Assembly: GCF_000264905.1 (NCBI RefSeq)
Contig: NW_006763133.1
Coordinates: 1,391,082 to 1,455,081, forward strand
Direction of reading: 5' to 3'
DNA: 64,000 nt
DNA from: Stereum hirsutum FP-91666 SS1
Lineage: Eukaryota > Basidiomycota > Agaricomycetes > Russulales > Stereaceae
Shown: positions 33,762 through 45,294 of the stretch, in pieces
How the letters are laid out: every line of letters begins with the position of its first letter
How positions within the stretch are numbered: the stretch's first letter is position 1
The notes under the pieces: model-generated
Seen by the model: the letters and a program-made list of their open reading frames with translations, nothing else
Told to the model about the DNA's origin: nothing
Database searches by the model: none
Position numbers and translations under genes: made by a program

Positions 33762-35297
33762 CTACGTTCTGAGCCTCCTCTTCACCCTTTCAGCCAAGGT
33801 CGCAAACGATGGAAGAACGTCGTCATCAACAGGGATAGTCGTTGGTGGCTTCTCCGCTGGATCCTTCGCTGCCTTCCGTCTGCGTTTCTTGGATGGTGAG
33901 GGAGATTCTACCAGCGGCGTTATGGGTGGCGTAGGCAAAGCGGACAGTGTGGCACCGACGACCAACGCTGGTGAAGAGGAGTGCTTGCTGGGCGTGGAGG
34001 CAGGACTCGTGAGGCCATACGAAGAGAATGACTTCAAGTCCGCAGTGAAGAGGACCTAAAAGTCTGCGATGAGATCGACAGGTAGAGTTTTTTTTTTAAG
34101 AAATAGGAGATGCGTACGGAATGAGCCCAGCCGGCATATTCTCCCCAGACCGTAGTAAGCTTGTTGTTGACCTCGTCGTACAACTTTGGTGTCATGTTTT
34201 GTTTTGCACCGGAACTACCGCGCATGCCGTAATGCTTGATTGCTATCTGGTGGACGTGGGTGTCGACTGGTACGACTTCTCGCTGGTTAATATAAGTTGG
34301 GGCCTTGTTAAAATCAATCCTTGGAAGGGACGGAAGCTTCCATACCTTGTCTAGGCTCATTAGCAGAATACAATCGGCCACTTTACGGCCTACACCCATC
34401 AGCTTCAACAACTCCACTCTTGCCTGTGCTGTAGGCAGGTCCCGCAAGGTCATGAGCCATTTCTCTGGCTGCTCGGTGACTTCGTCTGCCACTGACGCTC
34501 CATGTGCATCAACCAACATTTTAGCCGTCTTTTGAATAAAGTCGGCACGATATCCAAATCCAAGTTTTCGTAGTTCGGACGCGACTTCTGGTTGTGCGAG
34601 TCGTGAAGGTGGGGGGAACGGGTGGAACGTATGTTGCTCTTGTTCGGGTTCTGGAGAATTTGAGGCCGGAGTCAGAGGCTCTTGCGAGATATCGGATTCC
34701 AATGGCGGCAATTCCATGGAGAGGAGGGGTGGCGAGTAATTGCTGCACAAAGCATTGACCATCTTGGTGATACGTGCTATGTTGTTGTTCGAGGAGCATA
34801 TGAAACTGTGTTCGAACTTGTGTCAGTGAGAACGCGCTCGAGAGGAGCGAGGACTATACACACGAAATTAGATTCTCCCAAGGGTCCTGCCTTAGCATAC
34901 GAATGCCTTCGAACCTCTCTCTGAGTCTAGCAAAAACTGCATCCCTCTTACTCCACTCGTCATATAGCTTGACAAGATCGACGTCCAGCTGAAAGTAGTC
35001 GTTGATCCAAGCAAGTGTCTCCGCTTCATACTGTGACCTTTCAGATGACGAGCGCGAGGATTCAGGGAGTACAGTGCGGTAGAAAAGCGTGTCCCGCGAC
35101 TGTCGTAGACATATGACGCGATCCCGGAGACAAAAGCGATATTCGTGGGTGGGGAAGTGAGGATCCGACGGAGCACTGGCATGGAGAGGATATATGGACC
35201 AGCGGAATGACTGGCCGCATTTCAAGACAGCTGCCAAAGATAGTTGTACCAAAGGTATTGGAAGAGCACGAAAGCCGCAGGGTATGGCAGGGGACAT
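33762..35297 (-). CDS. OGG1: 8-oxoguanine DNA glycosylase/AP lyase
   Basis: Base-excision repair enzyme that removes 8-oxoguanine. Four exons: 35297-34864, 34805-34346, 34282-34118, 34055-33762; 450 aa. N-terminal domain: LSLAAVLKCGQSFRW, matching the family's QCGQSFRW. The helix-hairpin-helix/GPD core is LRDLPTAQARVELLKLMGVGRKVADCILLMSLDK, with the catalytic lysine in VGRKVADC. The conserved aspartate is in VVPVDTHVHQIA. Then YDEVNNKLTTVWGEYAGWAHSVLFTADL. After this comes a fungal extension of about 80 residues with KKRRRKAAK, a likely nuclear signal. Its start codon is only 112 bp from that of NPR2 on the other strand. Confidence 0.95.
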
Positions 35298-35409
35298 TGT
35301 AGACCACGCGATGCGAGAAGGCAGACGTTCTGGTCAGAGACGCGTTTGTGGCAAAGTCGCGTCGCGACGCGCTTATTCGTCGACGCGCAACTTGCCACTT
35401 TCCACCATC
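35298..35409. promoter_or_regulatory. very short bidirectional promoter OGG1/NPR2
   Basis: 112 bp between start codons of OGG1 (minus) and NPR2 (plus). It includes clustered ACGCG/GTCGCG motifs (GTCGCGTCGCGACGCG at about 35358-35373). One of the two transcripts probably starts inside the other's region. Confidence 0.55.
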
Positions 35410-37736
35410 ATGGCTGCCGATGGCGACTCCTTCTTGCCTCGCATCCAGTCTGTGTTCTACGCTGCATTCGACGTCCGACAGGGACCAAAAATCGTATACC
35501 AAGTCCCTGAAGGCCTGATCTCTTGCTCGTCTGGGACAACATCGTTCTCCTCTTCCCCGGTACCCGCCACACCAAGTACAAGCACCGAGCATAGCTCGTC
35601 TGGCTCACGAGCCTCGAGCGTCTCCATAGCATCTCCTCCTTCGTACCAGACCGAATCTCGCTCAAAGATCTTTTCGCCGCAGAAACGTTCTCTCTCTGCC
35701 ACCAGAACTCTGTTCAATTTCGACGACATCTCGAAATATGTCATCCCCCATCCTATGCTCTGTGGCAGGCTTGTCATTTGTGCGGCCAGAAAGTACCGTA
35801 TAATCGGTTTTCCTACTCAACTAAGGGGAAAGTACGAGCGAAATTATTTCCGCTTCAACCTCTGCTTTGTGTTCGACCGCTCTGCAGACTTGAGCTGTTA
35901 TGAGCCTGTCGTACGGAAAGTCAGCCGCGTGCTGACGAATTGCGAAGTATTGCCACCTATTCTTGTCTGGCTATCGTTAGGTCTAATACTACTCTGTAGG
36001 AAGAATCGGCCTTCCTTTCTTCCCCAGAAAGCTCTTTCAAGATCCACGCCATCTTGGAGCAACTCTACGAGGACCTCAACTCCTATTCGGAGACCTCCAT
36101 CTCTTTAGACAGATTCAATTCCATAGAACTGAAGATATTCCCATTCTATCCGAATCCACCTCCAGTAATGGATTGGACGGTGCCCTTGGCTCTGATTAAC
36201 CTGGAGAAAAATATAGAACCCAACTGGGACCTTACAATGGCCAAGGTGGCTGAGCACGCCGTTCAATACAGCATAGTCCTTGCTCACATCTTCCCTCTTT
36301 GCCACAGGTCTGTCAATATATAGACGGAATCAACCATGTCAGCCGAATCGCTCACCTCGCCGAGTGCGATGTTGAATTGACGAGACAAGCAATTTCGCAC
36401 CTGTTGTACGTGCGCGCTTGCTGAATCTGTGGTGTGATGCTGAAGTTCTATAGGTTTTATCAAGTCATCATGACAATTGATATCTTCCAGTACTCCAATA
36501 TGTACACCCTACGAAAGAGTATACAATGGCTTGCAGACGAAGCTCATGTGAAGGAAGAGTGTGGCGCGTATGTGGCGAAGCCTGGTAGGCGCCTCGTCCT
36601 TGCTTATCTCATACGAATTCCAATCCACCTTGCAGGAAGGATGCACGCCGATTGGCCAAAGCTTTTGCGTCTATATTCGCGACTTAAACCTGGTACAACG
36701 GTATTTGAATGGATGCAAGAGCATGACGTCCGCGATATGGGCATTGACGTGCGCCGTTTCACAAGCTTCGGAGTCATCAAGGTAATTCTTTATCTCATCA
36801 TCGAGTTCCCCCTCTCACCGATCCTTTGCGCAGGGTTTCCTTCGTCGAGTCCACCGTTGGCCCATTCTCCTCAAAGACGAAGCCAAAAATTCCAAAGACG
36901 ATCCATCACCTAGCCCACCTTCCCCCGTCGCTCGCCAACGCTCCATAAGCCTCTCCGGTTCGCCACACCTCCACATGCCCACGCCCGTCTCCCACCCAGG
37001 CCCTCCTCGCGCGCGACGTCGTCCATCAGACGTATCCTCCGCCACTCCCATAGTATCTGTCAGTCCAACAGCAGCGCTCTCCGACTCGACAACGTCCGTA
37101 AACACGGACCCTCCACAGCTGTCCCTCGCACCGAGGAAATCCAGCGCAACAGCGTCGCTCGAACAGCTACACACACGGAATGGTGGAAACGTGCTAGGAC
37201 CGCGGACACCTTCAACGGCCTCAAAGTCTTTTTTCCCTTCACCGCTCGCTGCCCCTTCTCGAGCTGCGAGAACTCTCAGAGCGAGAGGTGAAGGAGGCGC
37301 GGGTACAGCTGCCATGGATGGTCGGAGACATTCTCTCATTTCACCTGCATCTTTCTATGAGGTGGCGAATGCTTTGGCCAAAAATCCCATGTCACAGAAG
37401 AGCAACATTGCTCCTGGCGTCGACACTCCAGAGCGCAAAGGGAGGGGGAGTGCGTTTTCGACTCTCAGCGCAGGTGCGAACGCGCGACCTAGATTGTCTA
37501 GGTCCCCTTCGTCTCCTGCGATGGCCGCAGCAGCACAACAACAGCAAGGATCAAGCACAGTGTTGTCCGTGTCTTATCCACCTGAGTTGGTGGAGCTCTT
37601 AGATGGGGAGCATCATACAGATGAGCTATGCACGAGATTCGAGGTCGGGTGGCCTATGATGGAGCAGTGGCTGGCTGCGATTGGAGGAGGGAAAGGCGAG
37701 GGTGATCTGGGGAAGGTTTTGATTATTTACCGATGA
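35410..37736 (+). CDS. NPR2: nitrogen permease regulator 2 (GATOR1/SEACIT subunit)
   Basis: With Npr3 and Iml1 it forms the GATOR1/SEACIT complex that restrains TORC1 when amino acids are short. Six exons: 35410-35946, 36000-36245, 36308-36405, 36454-36584, 36636-36781, 36834-37736; 686 aa. The N-terminus FLPRIQSVFYAAFDVRQGPKIVYQVPEG is the diagnostic longin-type start. FDDISKYVIPHPMLCGRLV, KYRIIGFPTQLRGKYERNYFRFNLCFVFD and WDLTMAKVCQYIDGINHVSRIAHLAECDVEL are also typical, as is FGVIKGFLRRVHRWPI. The last exon adds about 260 residues of Ser/Pro-rich low-complexity sequence before a closing stretch with VELLDGEHHTDELCTRFEVGW. This insertion is larger than in yeast. Confidence 0.94.
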
Positions 37737-37845
37737 CCCATCCTGGTCGGTTTGCATTCACTGAATTCAGATATGCTCGCAATCCGGAAATCAAAGCAAA
37801 TAAATTATAACAAAAGGCGATACAAATACTTTTGATGGTGCTCTG

Positions 37846-39343
37846 TTATGCCAGCGACCGGTTGGTGTTAACATAGCCAGTGCCATAGCACGAATAAAGA
37901 AGTTGAGTTGAGGAAGGATCTGATGGGTCTGCGGGAACAACTTTGAAGGACGTGTTGAAGACATCACGGATATCGCGGAGGAATTGAATTCTATAGAACG
38001 ATATACTGTGTTAGCCACACTGAAGCCAAGGAGAAATCGATGGAATTGTGGTCGCATACGTTCGCTCGGTCGGTTCTCCCATTCGAACCCGACCAACATC
38101 TTCGCTTCCAAGGACCATCAGCATGAGTACCAAGATCTGGTGGCTCTGATCTACACATCCACCGCTCCGGATTTCGCGTAGAAGCATGTGTGTGGCCTGC
38201 AGTGCCACATCTTCTGGTGCGACGCCTGGCTGTGAGACGGCTTCGGAACAGTGGAGAGCTGATGTTGTAGACTCTGAAAGGAGGGTGAGAGCATATCCTG
38301 GGGACCTTCAAGGCACGTAAGCTTGAATTGTATCGGTAAGGATCAAGGAACCAAGAGCTTACTTTCCGCTGTCCTCCCCTTTATACACGTCGGAATACAG
38401 GTAAATGTCAGGGATGTAGCGGTTCAGAACGGAGCGTGCGGCTTCGATCATACGGTTCGAGAATTGTGGGCTCACGCGAACGGCGTGACTATGTAGGAGA
38501 TATTAGTATACGACAATAGCTGAGAATCGGGCGTGACACTAACGCGATGCCTCGTATCCGCTTGACCTTGCCAGGATCGACAAAGTTCAGAGTCTTGATC
38601 TGTCTCACTATGGGACACAGAAACTGCACTTCTCCGCCGCCTAATGGCGGCGAACCACGCTTCTTTATCTGTCAAAGACATGAGATTGTGGCGGCTAGAG
38701 TGGGGAGAGAGCTGCGTTACCCGTAGTTCCAGGCCATCGGAGATACCAAAAAATTGGAGATGAGGGAGAGTGACAGTGCGTATCATGTCGGCCTGCGCAA
38801 TTTAAGTGAGTCTTGTGTATGTGAACCAAGGGTCAGAGAATGCTCACGGACAGATCCTTGTCATCCGTCGTGATACCTCGGAGAGTGAGGTTGAAGGGTT
38901 TCTTGGAAAACGGTGCCAGCATGATGAGGGGTTCCAGGAAGTATCCGATAGAGCGTGATAGAGGGCATTCGTGGGTGATGGGACCTCCTGTGATAATACC
39001 GGGCTTTATGAGAATGGCAGTACCTGCACGAAAAGTTATTAGATGTGTTCATGCTTTCGTTCATTGACGAGACACGCACCAGTCAGGGATATCTCAATAA
39101 CAGTGCCATTTGTGACCTTCTCTAGTAACCGCAACAAGCTGACTTCATAATCTTCAAAAAATAACTGTCAGGAATCCCGCCGACTTCGATCTCGAGTTCG
39201 TACGCACCTTGAAGACCAGGATTCTTGTCCTGTGAGCGGATTTTATCAATCCTTACAGCTTTGCCACTCAGGACGGAAAGCGCTAGCCGATGCCTAAGAT
39301 GATTGTGGCCGCTGAACTGTACAACCGAGCCTGCCTGAGCCAT
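37846..39343 (-). CDS. RCL1: RNA 3'-terminal phosphate cyclase-like protein RCL1
   Basis: Nucleolar U3 snoRNP factor needed for early cleavages in 18S rRNA maturation; related to RNA cyclases but without cyclase activity in yeast. Eight exons: 39343-39208, 39151-39080, 39023-38848, 38792-38721, 38668-38544, 38488-38363, 38305-38060, 37990-37846; 365 aa, standard length. Landmarks: FSGHNHLRHRLALSVLSGKAVRI, DYEVSLLRLLEKVTNGTVIEI, GIITGGPITHECPLSRSIGYFLEPL and IKKRGSPPLGGGEVQFLCPIV, with RIRGIAHAVRVSPQFSNRMI. It converges on NPR2 (109 bp) and diverges from UBA3 (189 bp). Confidence 0.95.
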
Positions 39344-39532
39344 GTCAAGAAAGAGAGGAAAGAGAGCGCACAAAAGTGGCATAAATCAAAATAAAATCAA
39401 GACGCGTCCGTCACGTGAGACGCCACAGACATTGAGATTATTAGCGCCCGACGCCCGTCGTACGCGGCGCGTTGCTTTCTGCCTCAGTCACGTCCTCTTT
39501 CTCCGCATATCCCATCCGTTAATTGACTCGCA

Positions 39533-41259
39533 ATGGCCGATGTCGCTGTACCGAACGGCAATGCTACCGGGTCAGACTGGCCAAACCGTTATTTTCACGT
39601 TGATCAGATCCTGGATACAGCAGGCCCACGAACGGACGACAGCTTCAGTGCCGGCGAAGGGGTTTGTCATCCACCACTTGTGTCTTCTGAGATAATAGCA
39701 TAGCTAAGATCATGCTTTGACCGATGCCAACTCTGTAGGTGAAGAAATTTCTCCGGACAGAGTGCAAGATTCTCGTCATCGGTGCAGGAGGACTTGGCTG
39801 CGAGATTCTGGCCAACCTCGCGCTCACCGGGTTCAAGGACATACATGTCATCGATATGGATACAATTGATATCAGTAACCTCAACAGACAGTTCCTCTTC
39901 AGGTGTGTGACTCATAAGACTGTCTAGAACCCTTGCTTATTGCGATAACATGAATAGACCGAAGGACGTCGGTCACCCGAAGGCGACTGTGGCGGCGGAG
40001 TTCATCATGAAGCGTGTGCCGGGATGTAAGGTCACTCCGTGAGCATTACCATTTGTCCATGTGGTACTTCAATTTATGGCTGCCTAAGATACTTTGGCAA
40101 GATCCAGGACAAGGACGAGTCGTACTACATGCAGTTCAATATCATCATCTGTGGCCTCGATTCGATAGAGGCGCGTAGATGGATCAACGCCACACTGGTT
40201 AACATGGTGGATGAGAACAATGGCGAGTCTCTGAAGCCACTCATCGATGGTGGAACCGAAGGTATACCCCCTTTAAGCCTCGCTGTAAATCTATAGCGCT
40301 GTGTTGATACTCTGTTTAACTTTATAGGCTTCAAGGGTCAAGCCCGAGTCATCTTACCGAGGATAACCTCTTGCTACGAATGTTCACTCGACATGCTCAA
40401 CAAGCCCACCGCTTTTCCTATCTGCACTATCGCGAATACCCCTCGTCTTCCAGAACACTGTATAGAATGGGCTTCAGTGCTCGAGTGGCCCAAGGTCCAA
40501 GGCGGTGAGGACGCCACTTCATTTCTACTCCTACCACATCTCTTGACAATCTCTGCAGACAAGAAACTGGACACCGATGACCCTGATCATATCACCTGGC
40601 TGTATACCGTCGCTGCCGCACGAGCCAAGGAGTTCAAGATCGAAGGTGTGACTTGGTCGCTGACGCAGGGTGTGGTGAAGAACATCATCCCGGCCATCGC
40701 ATCGACAAACGCCATCATCGCAGGCATGTGTACTTCACTTCATAAAATCTCACACAATGCCTGTTCCTGACGATGATCATATCATAGCTTCGTGTTGTAC
40801 CGAGGCCTTCAAGATTGCGACCACATCGGCTGCTTACCTTAACAACTATTTCATGCTCATCGGTACCGATGGTGTGTACTCGTACACCTTCGAGCATGAG
40901 AAACGTAAAGACTGTCCTGTTTGCGGTGGAGAGTCCTTGAATGTCGAAATTCCGGCAGACTGGACGGTTGAAAGACTGATTGAGATGCTCGTTGAGCGAC
41001 AAGACATGTGCGTCATTTCGATAGCTATCACCCACTGACTGTTATGAATTTTTATGACCTTGCCATGTACAGTCAAATCAAGAAGCCTTCACTAGCTAGC
41101 GATAAACCCATCTACTTCCAGGGCCCTCCCCAACTCGAGCAGGCCACTCGGCCCAACTTGGAGAAGAAGGTTTCGGAGGTGCTCAACTCATCGTCTACCA
41201 TTAACGTCACCTCCACGTCTCTGCCATTCAGTCTCAACCTGTCCGTCACTTTTGTCTAG
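39533..41259 (+). CDS. UBA3: NEDD8-activating enzyme E1 catalytic subunit
   Basis: Adenylates NEDD8/Rub1 and carries it as a thioester for transfer to Ubc12, the step that activates cullin ubiquitin ligases. Eight exons: 39533-39661, 39739-39902, 39958-40038, 40089-40261, 40328-40504, 40559-40723, 40788-41007, 41073-41259; 431 aa. The nucleotide-binding fold is [22 protein letters not shown] with [16 protein letters not shown]. The catalytic cysteine region reads [15 protein letters not shown]...[19 protein letters not shown]. Zinc ligands also occur in RKDCPVCGG. The C-terminal ubiquitin-fold domain follows. Intron 6 (40724-40787) starts with GCATGT, a GC-AG intron; its use is required to join IIA to [12 protein letters not shown]. 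Confidence 0.95.
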
Positions 41260-41441
41260 AAACTGAAGCCGCTGAAACTTTGCTGTCATCTCATTGTACC
41301 ATCCATAACGTCATGTTAAATGTTATACAATCCTTGGAAACCTACAAGTATCTGCCCTAAGATCCTATGAATCGTCGCCTCCTACTTTCTGCTCTTCATG
41401 CGGAAACACGCGCTACATGGACGCAATGTGCACTGCTCATC

Positions 41442-42585
41442 TCAATCTTTTCCCAGTATAATATCCACGACCGACTTCGGGTTCCACTCCGGATACTCAA
41501 AATTATCGACATCGCTATCCTCCCCAAAATTGACCAAGCCCTCGCCCTTGGCCCACGTCAACCGTAACCTGCTCCCCCAATCATTCGGATTCTTTCTCAC
41601 GTTTTCTTCCAGTTCTTCGATGGGCAGGAACGTCACATTGATTTTCTTGCCCGTGAGGGCTTCGTATTCTTTGACTATTGCGTTGAGGGACTGTGGTGTA
41701 CGATGATCAGGAAGAGGGAAAAATAGCGCAGGATACGTGTCAGGGACGCTAATACTCACGATTCGTTGGCCTTCGAAGCGCAAGGTGCGGTCTCGGAGCT
41801 TTGAAGGAGGGAGAGTGGTGACGATGTAGGCGATGTATCGCGCTATGTCTCGACGGCCTGTCCAGGAAACGGGAGTCGTACCGTCTCCGGGAATTAAAGC
41901 CTCGCCTGTCTCCAGGATCAGCCCGGCCCTGGGACTAATAAAGAATAGAAAGCTTGCGTGAGCCATGTCTGACGGTGAGGTGGATCAGAGCACACCTCCC
42001 ATCTCCAATGTTATGTGAAATACTGACACGGTCTTGAATATCATATCCGCAAAACTCCCCACAATCGTCGTCGTCAACCCCACCCCATCCGGCCCATTCC
42101 CTAACTTCTCCTTCAATTCGATATCCGTAGGGACGTTCGGCCTCCCTGGACGCAGCCCGAAATGAGAGGGTATGAAGGTCCCGACTTTGGCTTCTTTGCA
42201 TGCGGAGGCGAGCACCATTTGCTGCGCGAAGAGCGCAGGAATACCGACGGTACAAATTACAACGTCGATTTTATATTTGGTGAGGGCGGAGACGAGGTCG
42301 GGGAGGGATGAGGGACTGTAGTCTGTTTGGATGTATTTTACTCCTTGGGATGGGATGGAAGGGCTAGGGGACTCCTAGGGGAGGGATTAAATGTGGTCAA
42401 TGCGGATGTTATGGACGGTGTGGTTTAGTGTGGCAAGGATATGTGGCGGGACGTACTGCGCGGCTGATGACGGCGATCTCGTCTACTTTGCCAGCGGCTT
42501 TCTGGTTGAGCAGTTCTTCGAGGATGTATTTGCCTATAGTGCCGACGCCGGCAACGGCAAAATTCCTGTAGGTGGATTCGGACAT
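41442..42585 (-). CDS. NmrA-like/isoflavone-reductase-type NAD(P)-binding protein
   Basis: Four exons: 42585-42457, 42374-42028, 41934-41760, 41690-41442; 299 aa. The N-terminus NFAVAGVGTIGKYILEELL has the GxGxxG dinucleotide-binding pattern of atypical SDRs. VKYIQTDYSPSSLPDLVSALTKYKIDVVICTVG and GTFIPSHFGLRP follow, as usual in NmrA/phenylcoumaran-reductase-like proteins. The active-site Lys region of true isoflavone reductases is not obvious. Exon 2's donor was set at GTCAGT (42027) because the alternative GTGTCA breaks frame. Substrate unknown; may be a redox sensor or a small-molecule reductase. Confidence 0.82.
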
Positions 42586-43283
42586 GATGGACTAGAGTTT
42601 ACAGGAAAACCGCGATGCAATGAGGAGTATAGACGGAGAGGGGGTGGATAGGTGCCTTCAAGTTCGTGGAGGTTACACCTCTATTTATACGAGCGAGTAA
42701 ATCACGAGCAGCTGAGCAAGGGTCTGCTACATCAAACACTTCGTGTGAAGGCAACAAACCCAGAAGAATGGACGTGGAGATGGACCAGGGGTAGGTCAGG
42801 CCAGAAAAGGGTAAGTTGATGTAGATCCAAAAGCAGTTGACTAGAGTCTACCACCAGCGTACACCCGGGAACCGTCGGGAGGTCTCCGAGGGAATCAAAA
42901 CATATTGAAGGGCAGTAAGAGCAAGCTTTGTTCGAGTTCAAAATGACTCGAAGGTGAGGGTCGTGTGAAATTTAGAGTGACAGCATGGGAGTAAATGTGG
43001 CCAAGAACTTGGCATCAATGCACTATCCTTCGACGCTTCAGCGTCAGTGCCCAGTTCGTTATGAATTTTTATATGCGCAGGTCAAGGAGGGCACGAGAAA
43101 CAGCGAGTCGAGCAAGAGTTCAATTGACCATCCGCTTTAGGAGACGCCGAACTCCTGGCACGCTGAGTCAGCGACGCTCTGCTTCCAGGCGTTCAGGTGA
43201 ACCTCAGGCCTGAAGTGAACGAGCATCATCCAAACAACTCTTTCTTGACTCCTTCCTTTGCCACATATTCCTGCATCACCACA
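42586..43283. other. divergent intergenic region NmrA-like/SLT11
   Basis: 698 bp between start codons. No gene, RNA or repeat is supported. It must contain the two promoters. Confidence 0.5.
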
Positions 43284-44729
43284 ATGCCTCCCAAGGCAGA
43301 CATCAACAAGGCTGGCTGGGAACAGAGTGATTTCCCCATCCTCTGCGAGACATGTGCGTCCCACCCTTCTCGTCTCTTTCTAAACCAGCTCTAACATCTC
43401 GATACTACCTCCAGGTCTAGGAGACAACCCTTTCGTCCGAATGGTACGAACCATATACACAATCTTTATCTTTCATAACACCACTCACTTATCATACACA
43501 GTCAAAACAAGAATACGGCCGCTCTTGTGGCACCTGCGCTCGTCCCTTCACCGTCTTCCGCTGGAACCCTGGCACAGGCATGCGTTACAAGACTACCGTC
43601 GTCTGCCAGACCTGCGCAAAGATTAAGAATGTCTGCCAGACGTGTCTCCTAGATCTGGAGTATGGGTTGCCCACGCAGGTTAGGGATACGGCACTGCAGT
43701 TGCAGAATGAGGCGCCGACGAGCGAGATTAATAGGGAGTATTATGCGCAGAATATGGAGGGGAAGGTGCGTCTCTCTCCCTTTATTTCTCTGCAATATTG
43801 TGGATATGTCGCATGACTTATGCTTGAATGGGAATAGTTGGAAGGCAACAAGAGTTTGTTGGACTCGGGAAAGGCGTCGACTGCCGGAAAGGAGATGTTG
43901 AAGCAGCTCGCACGGACGGATCCCTACTACAAACGCAACAGGCCACACGTCTGCTCGTTCTTCATCAAAGGGGATTGTAAGCGAGGTAGTGAATGTCCTT
44001 ACAGGTTCGTCATTCTTTGCACATACCAATGCTTACCGGAAGCTGACGGACTAACTTCGTTCCGTCTTTAATTCTGTGGCTGGTTGTGCAGGCATGAAAA
44101 GCCAATCGAGAACGAGCTCTCAAAACAAAATATTCAGGACCGGTATCACGGTCGTAACGACCCCGTCGCTCGCAAGATCCTACGAACACATGCCACGAAC
44201 CAAGGTCTCCCGCCTCCTGAGGACCCATCAGTCGTACGTCTCCTCCCCACCACATACTTTTTTAACGCTCACTTCTGTTCTCATTCGGGTTTTCATAGGT
44301 CTCCCTCTTCCTCTCCTCCCTCCCACCCGCCGCGACCGAAACGACCGTGCGCACTCGCGTCCTACAATCCCTCCCCATGATCCAACCCTCCCAAGTCCGA
44401 TCCATCGTCCACGTCGCAAAATCACGGTACTGTCCCTATCTCTTACCCGACCGACTCAATCTCAGTTCTAAGTGGTTGCTTTTATTTATCTTGTTTTTCA
44501 CAGGTGTGCATTCGTGAACTTCAAAGACCGCGCGACGGCCGAGACGGCGGCACAAGCGTGGGCTAATGGACTTGATATGGACGGCGAACGACTGGCTGTG
44601 CGATGGGGAAGGAGTAAGACCTCCAACTCCAACACCAACTCGAACTCGAACGCCAGTGGCAGTGTTAGTGCAGTTTCGAGCGTTGCAGGACCGTCGGGGG
44701 CTGCTGAGCCTATGAAGTCGGACTCGTAG
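43284..44729 (+). CDS. SLT11: pre-mRNA-splicing factor SLT11/ECM2 (RBM22-like)
   Basis: Spliceosome component that contacts U2/U6 and the active site in the NTC-related complex. Seven exons: 43284-43353, 43415-43443, 43502-43765, 43838-44004, 44092-44233, 44299-44426, 44504-44729; 341 aa. Zinc-binding N-terminus: [34 protein letters not shown] and [27 protein letters not shown]. Then a CCCH finger [22 protein letters not shown] and the invariant [17 protein letters not shown]. The C-terminal RRM includes [19 protein letters not shown] and LAVRWGRSK. The very end is an Asn/Ser-rich tail. Confidence 0.95.
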
Positions 44730-45294
44730 GGCTTCTGGCAAATGTTCGTCTTCGAAGGGGAGGTTCGTTTGGGGCCCTTTTTCGGCTGCGTTGGCGTTGG
44801 TGATGGTGGTGTGTTTGTATTTCTAGGCCGTATATTTATTTATTCTTTGGCTGCCTTGCGCTTTGGTCCATTCGTCAAGTGTGAATGAATCGAGTCAGTC
44901 GAAATAATCCGTCGTTCCATTACTGGCTGGGTCCCGAAGCCTTTATTTGACCGATTGATAAGTATATTGAGACAATGCGTACATATTATAATGTAAGTGT
45001 AAGTGTAGGCATGGGCGTGAGCGGCAGAGAGATCGGGGTATATGGTGAGACCGAGAACTCGTCATTGTACCATAATAACGATATCGTAATGCCTGAATGT
45101 GAATCTGAAAGTCATGTATTGTCGTAAGCAGACTTCGGAGGAAAGGACTGAATCACGAGTGTGAGGGCGAGCGTTTGAGTGGTGGTTGGGTGCTGAGTAT
45201 GGATGGATGTGGAATGTAGGTGAGCGGGAGCGTTGGATATGAGATGATGAGATGAGGTGCGTCTTGAATGGAGCATATATAGGCCGGTGAGAGG
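44730..45294. other. convergent 3' region SLT11/YeeE-like
   Basis: 565 bp between stops of SLT11 (+) and the transporter gene (-). No gene is supported; it should contain both 3' UTRs. Confidence 0.5.

Noticed and set aside
40729..40787. GT donor at 40729 as alternative for UBA3 intron 6
   Set aside because: It shifts the frame and destroys the conserved [12 protein letters not shown] segment; the GC donor at 40724 keeps it.
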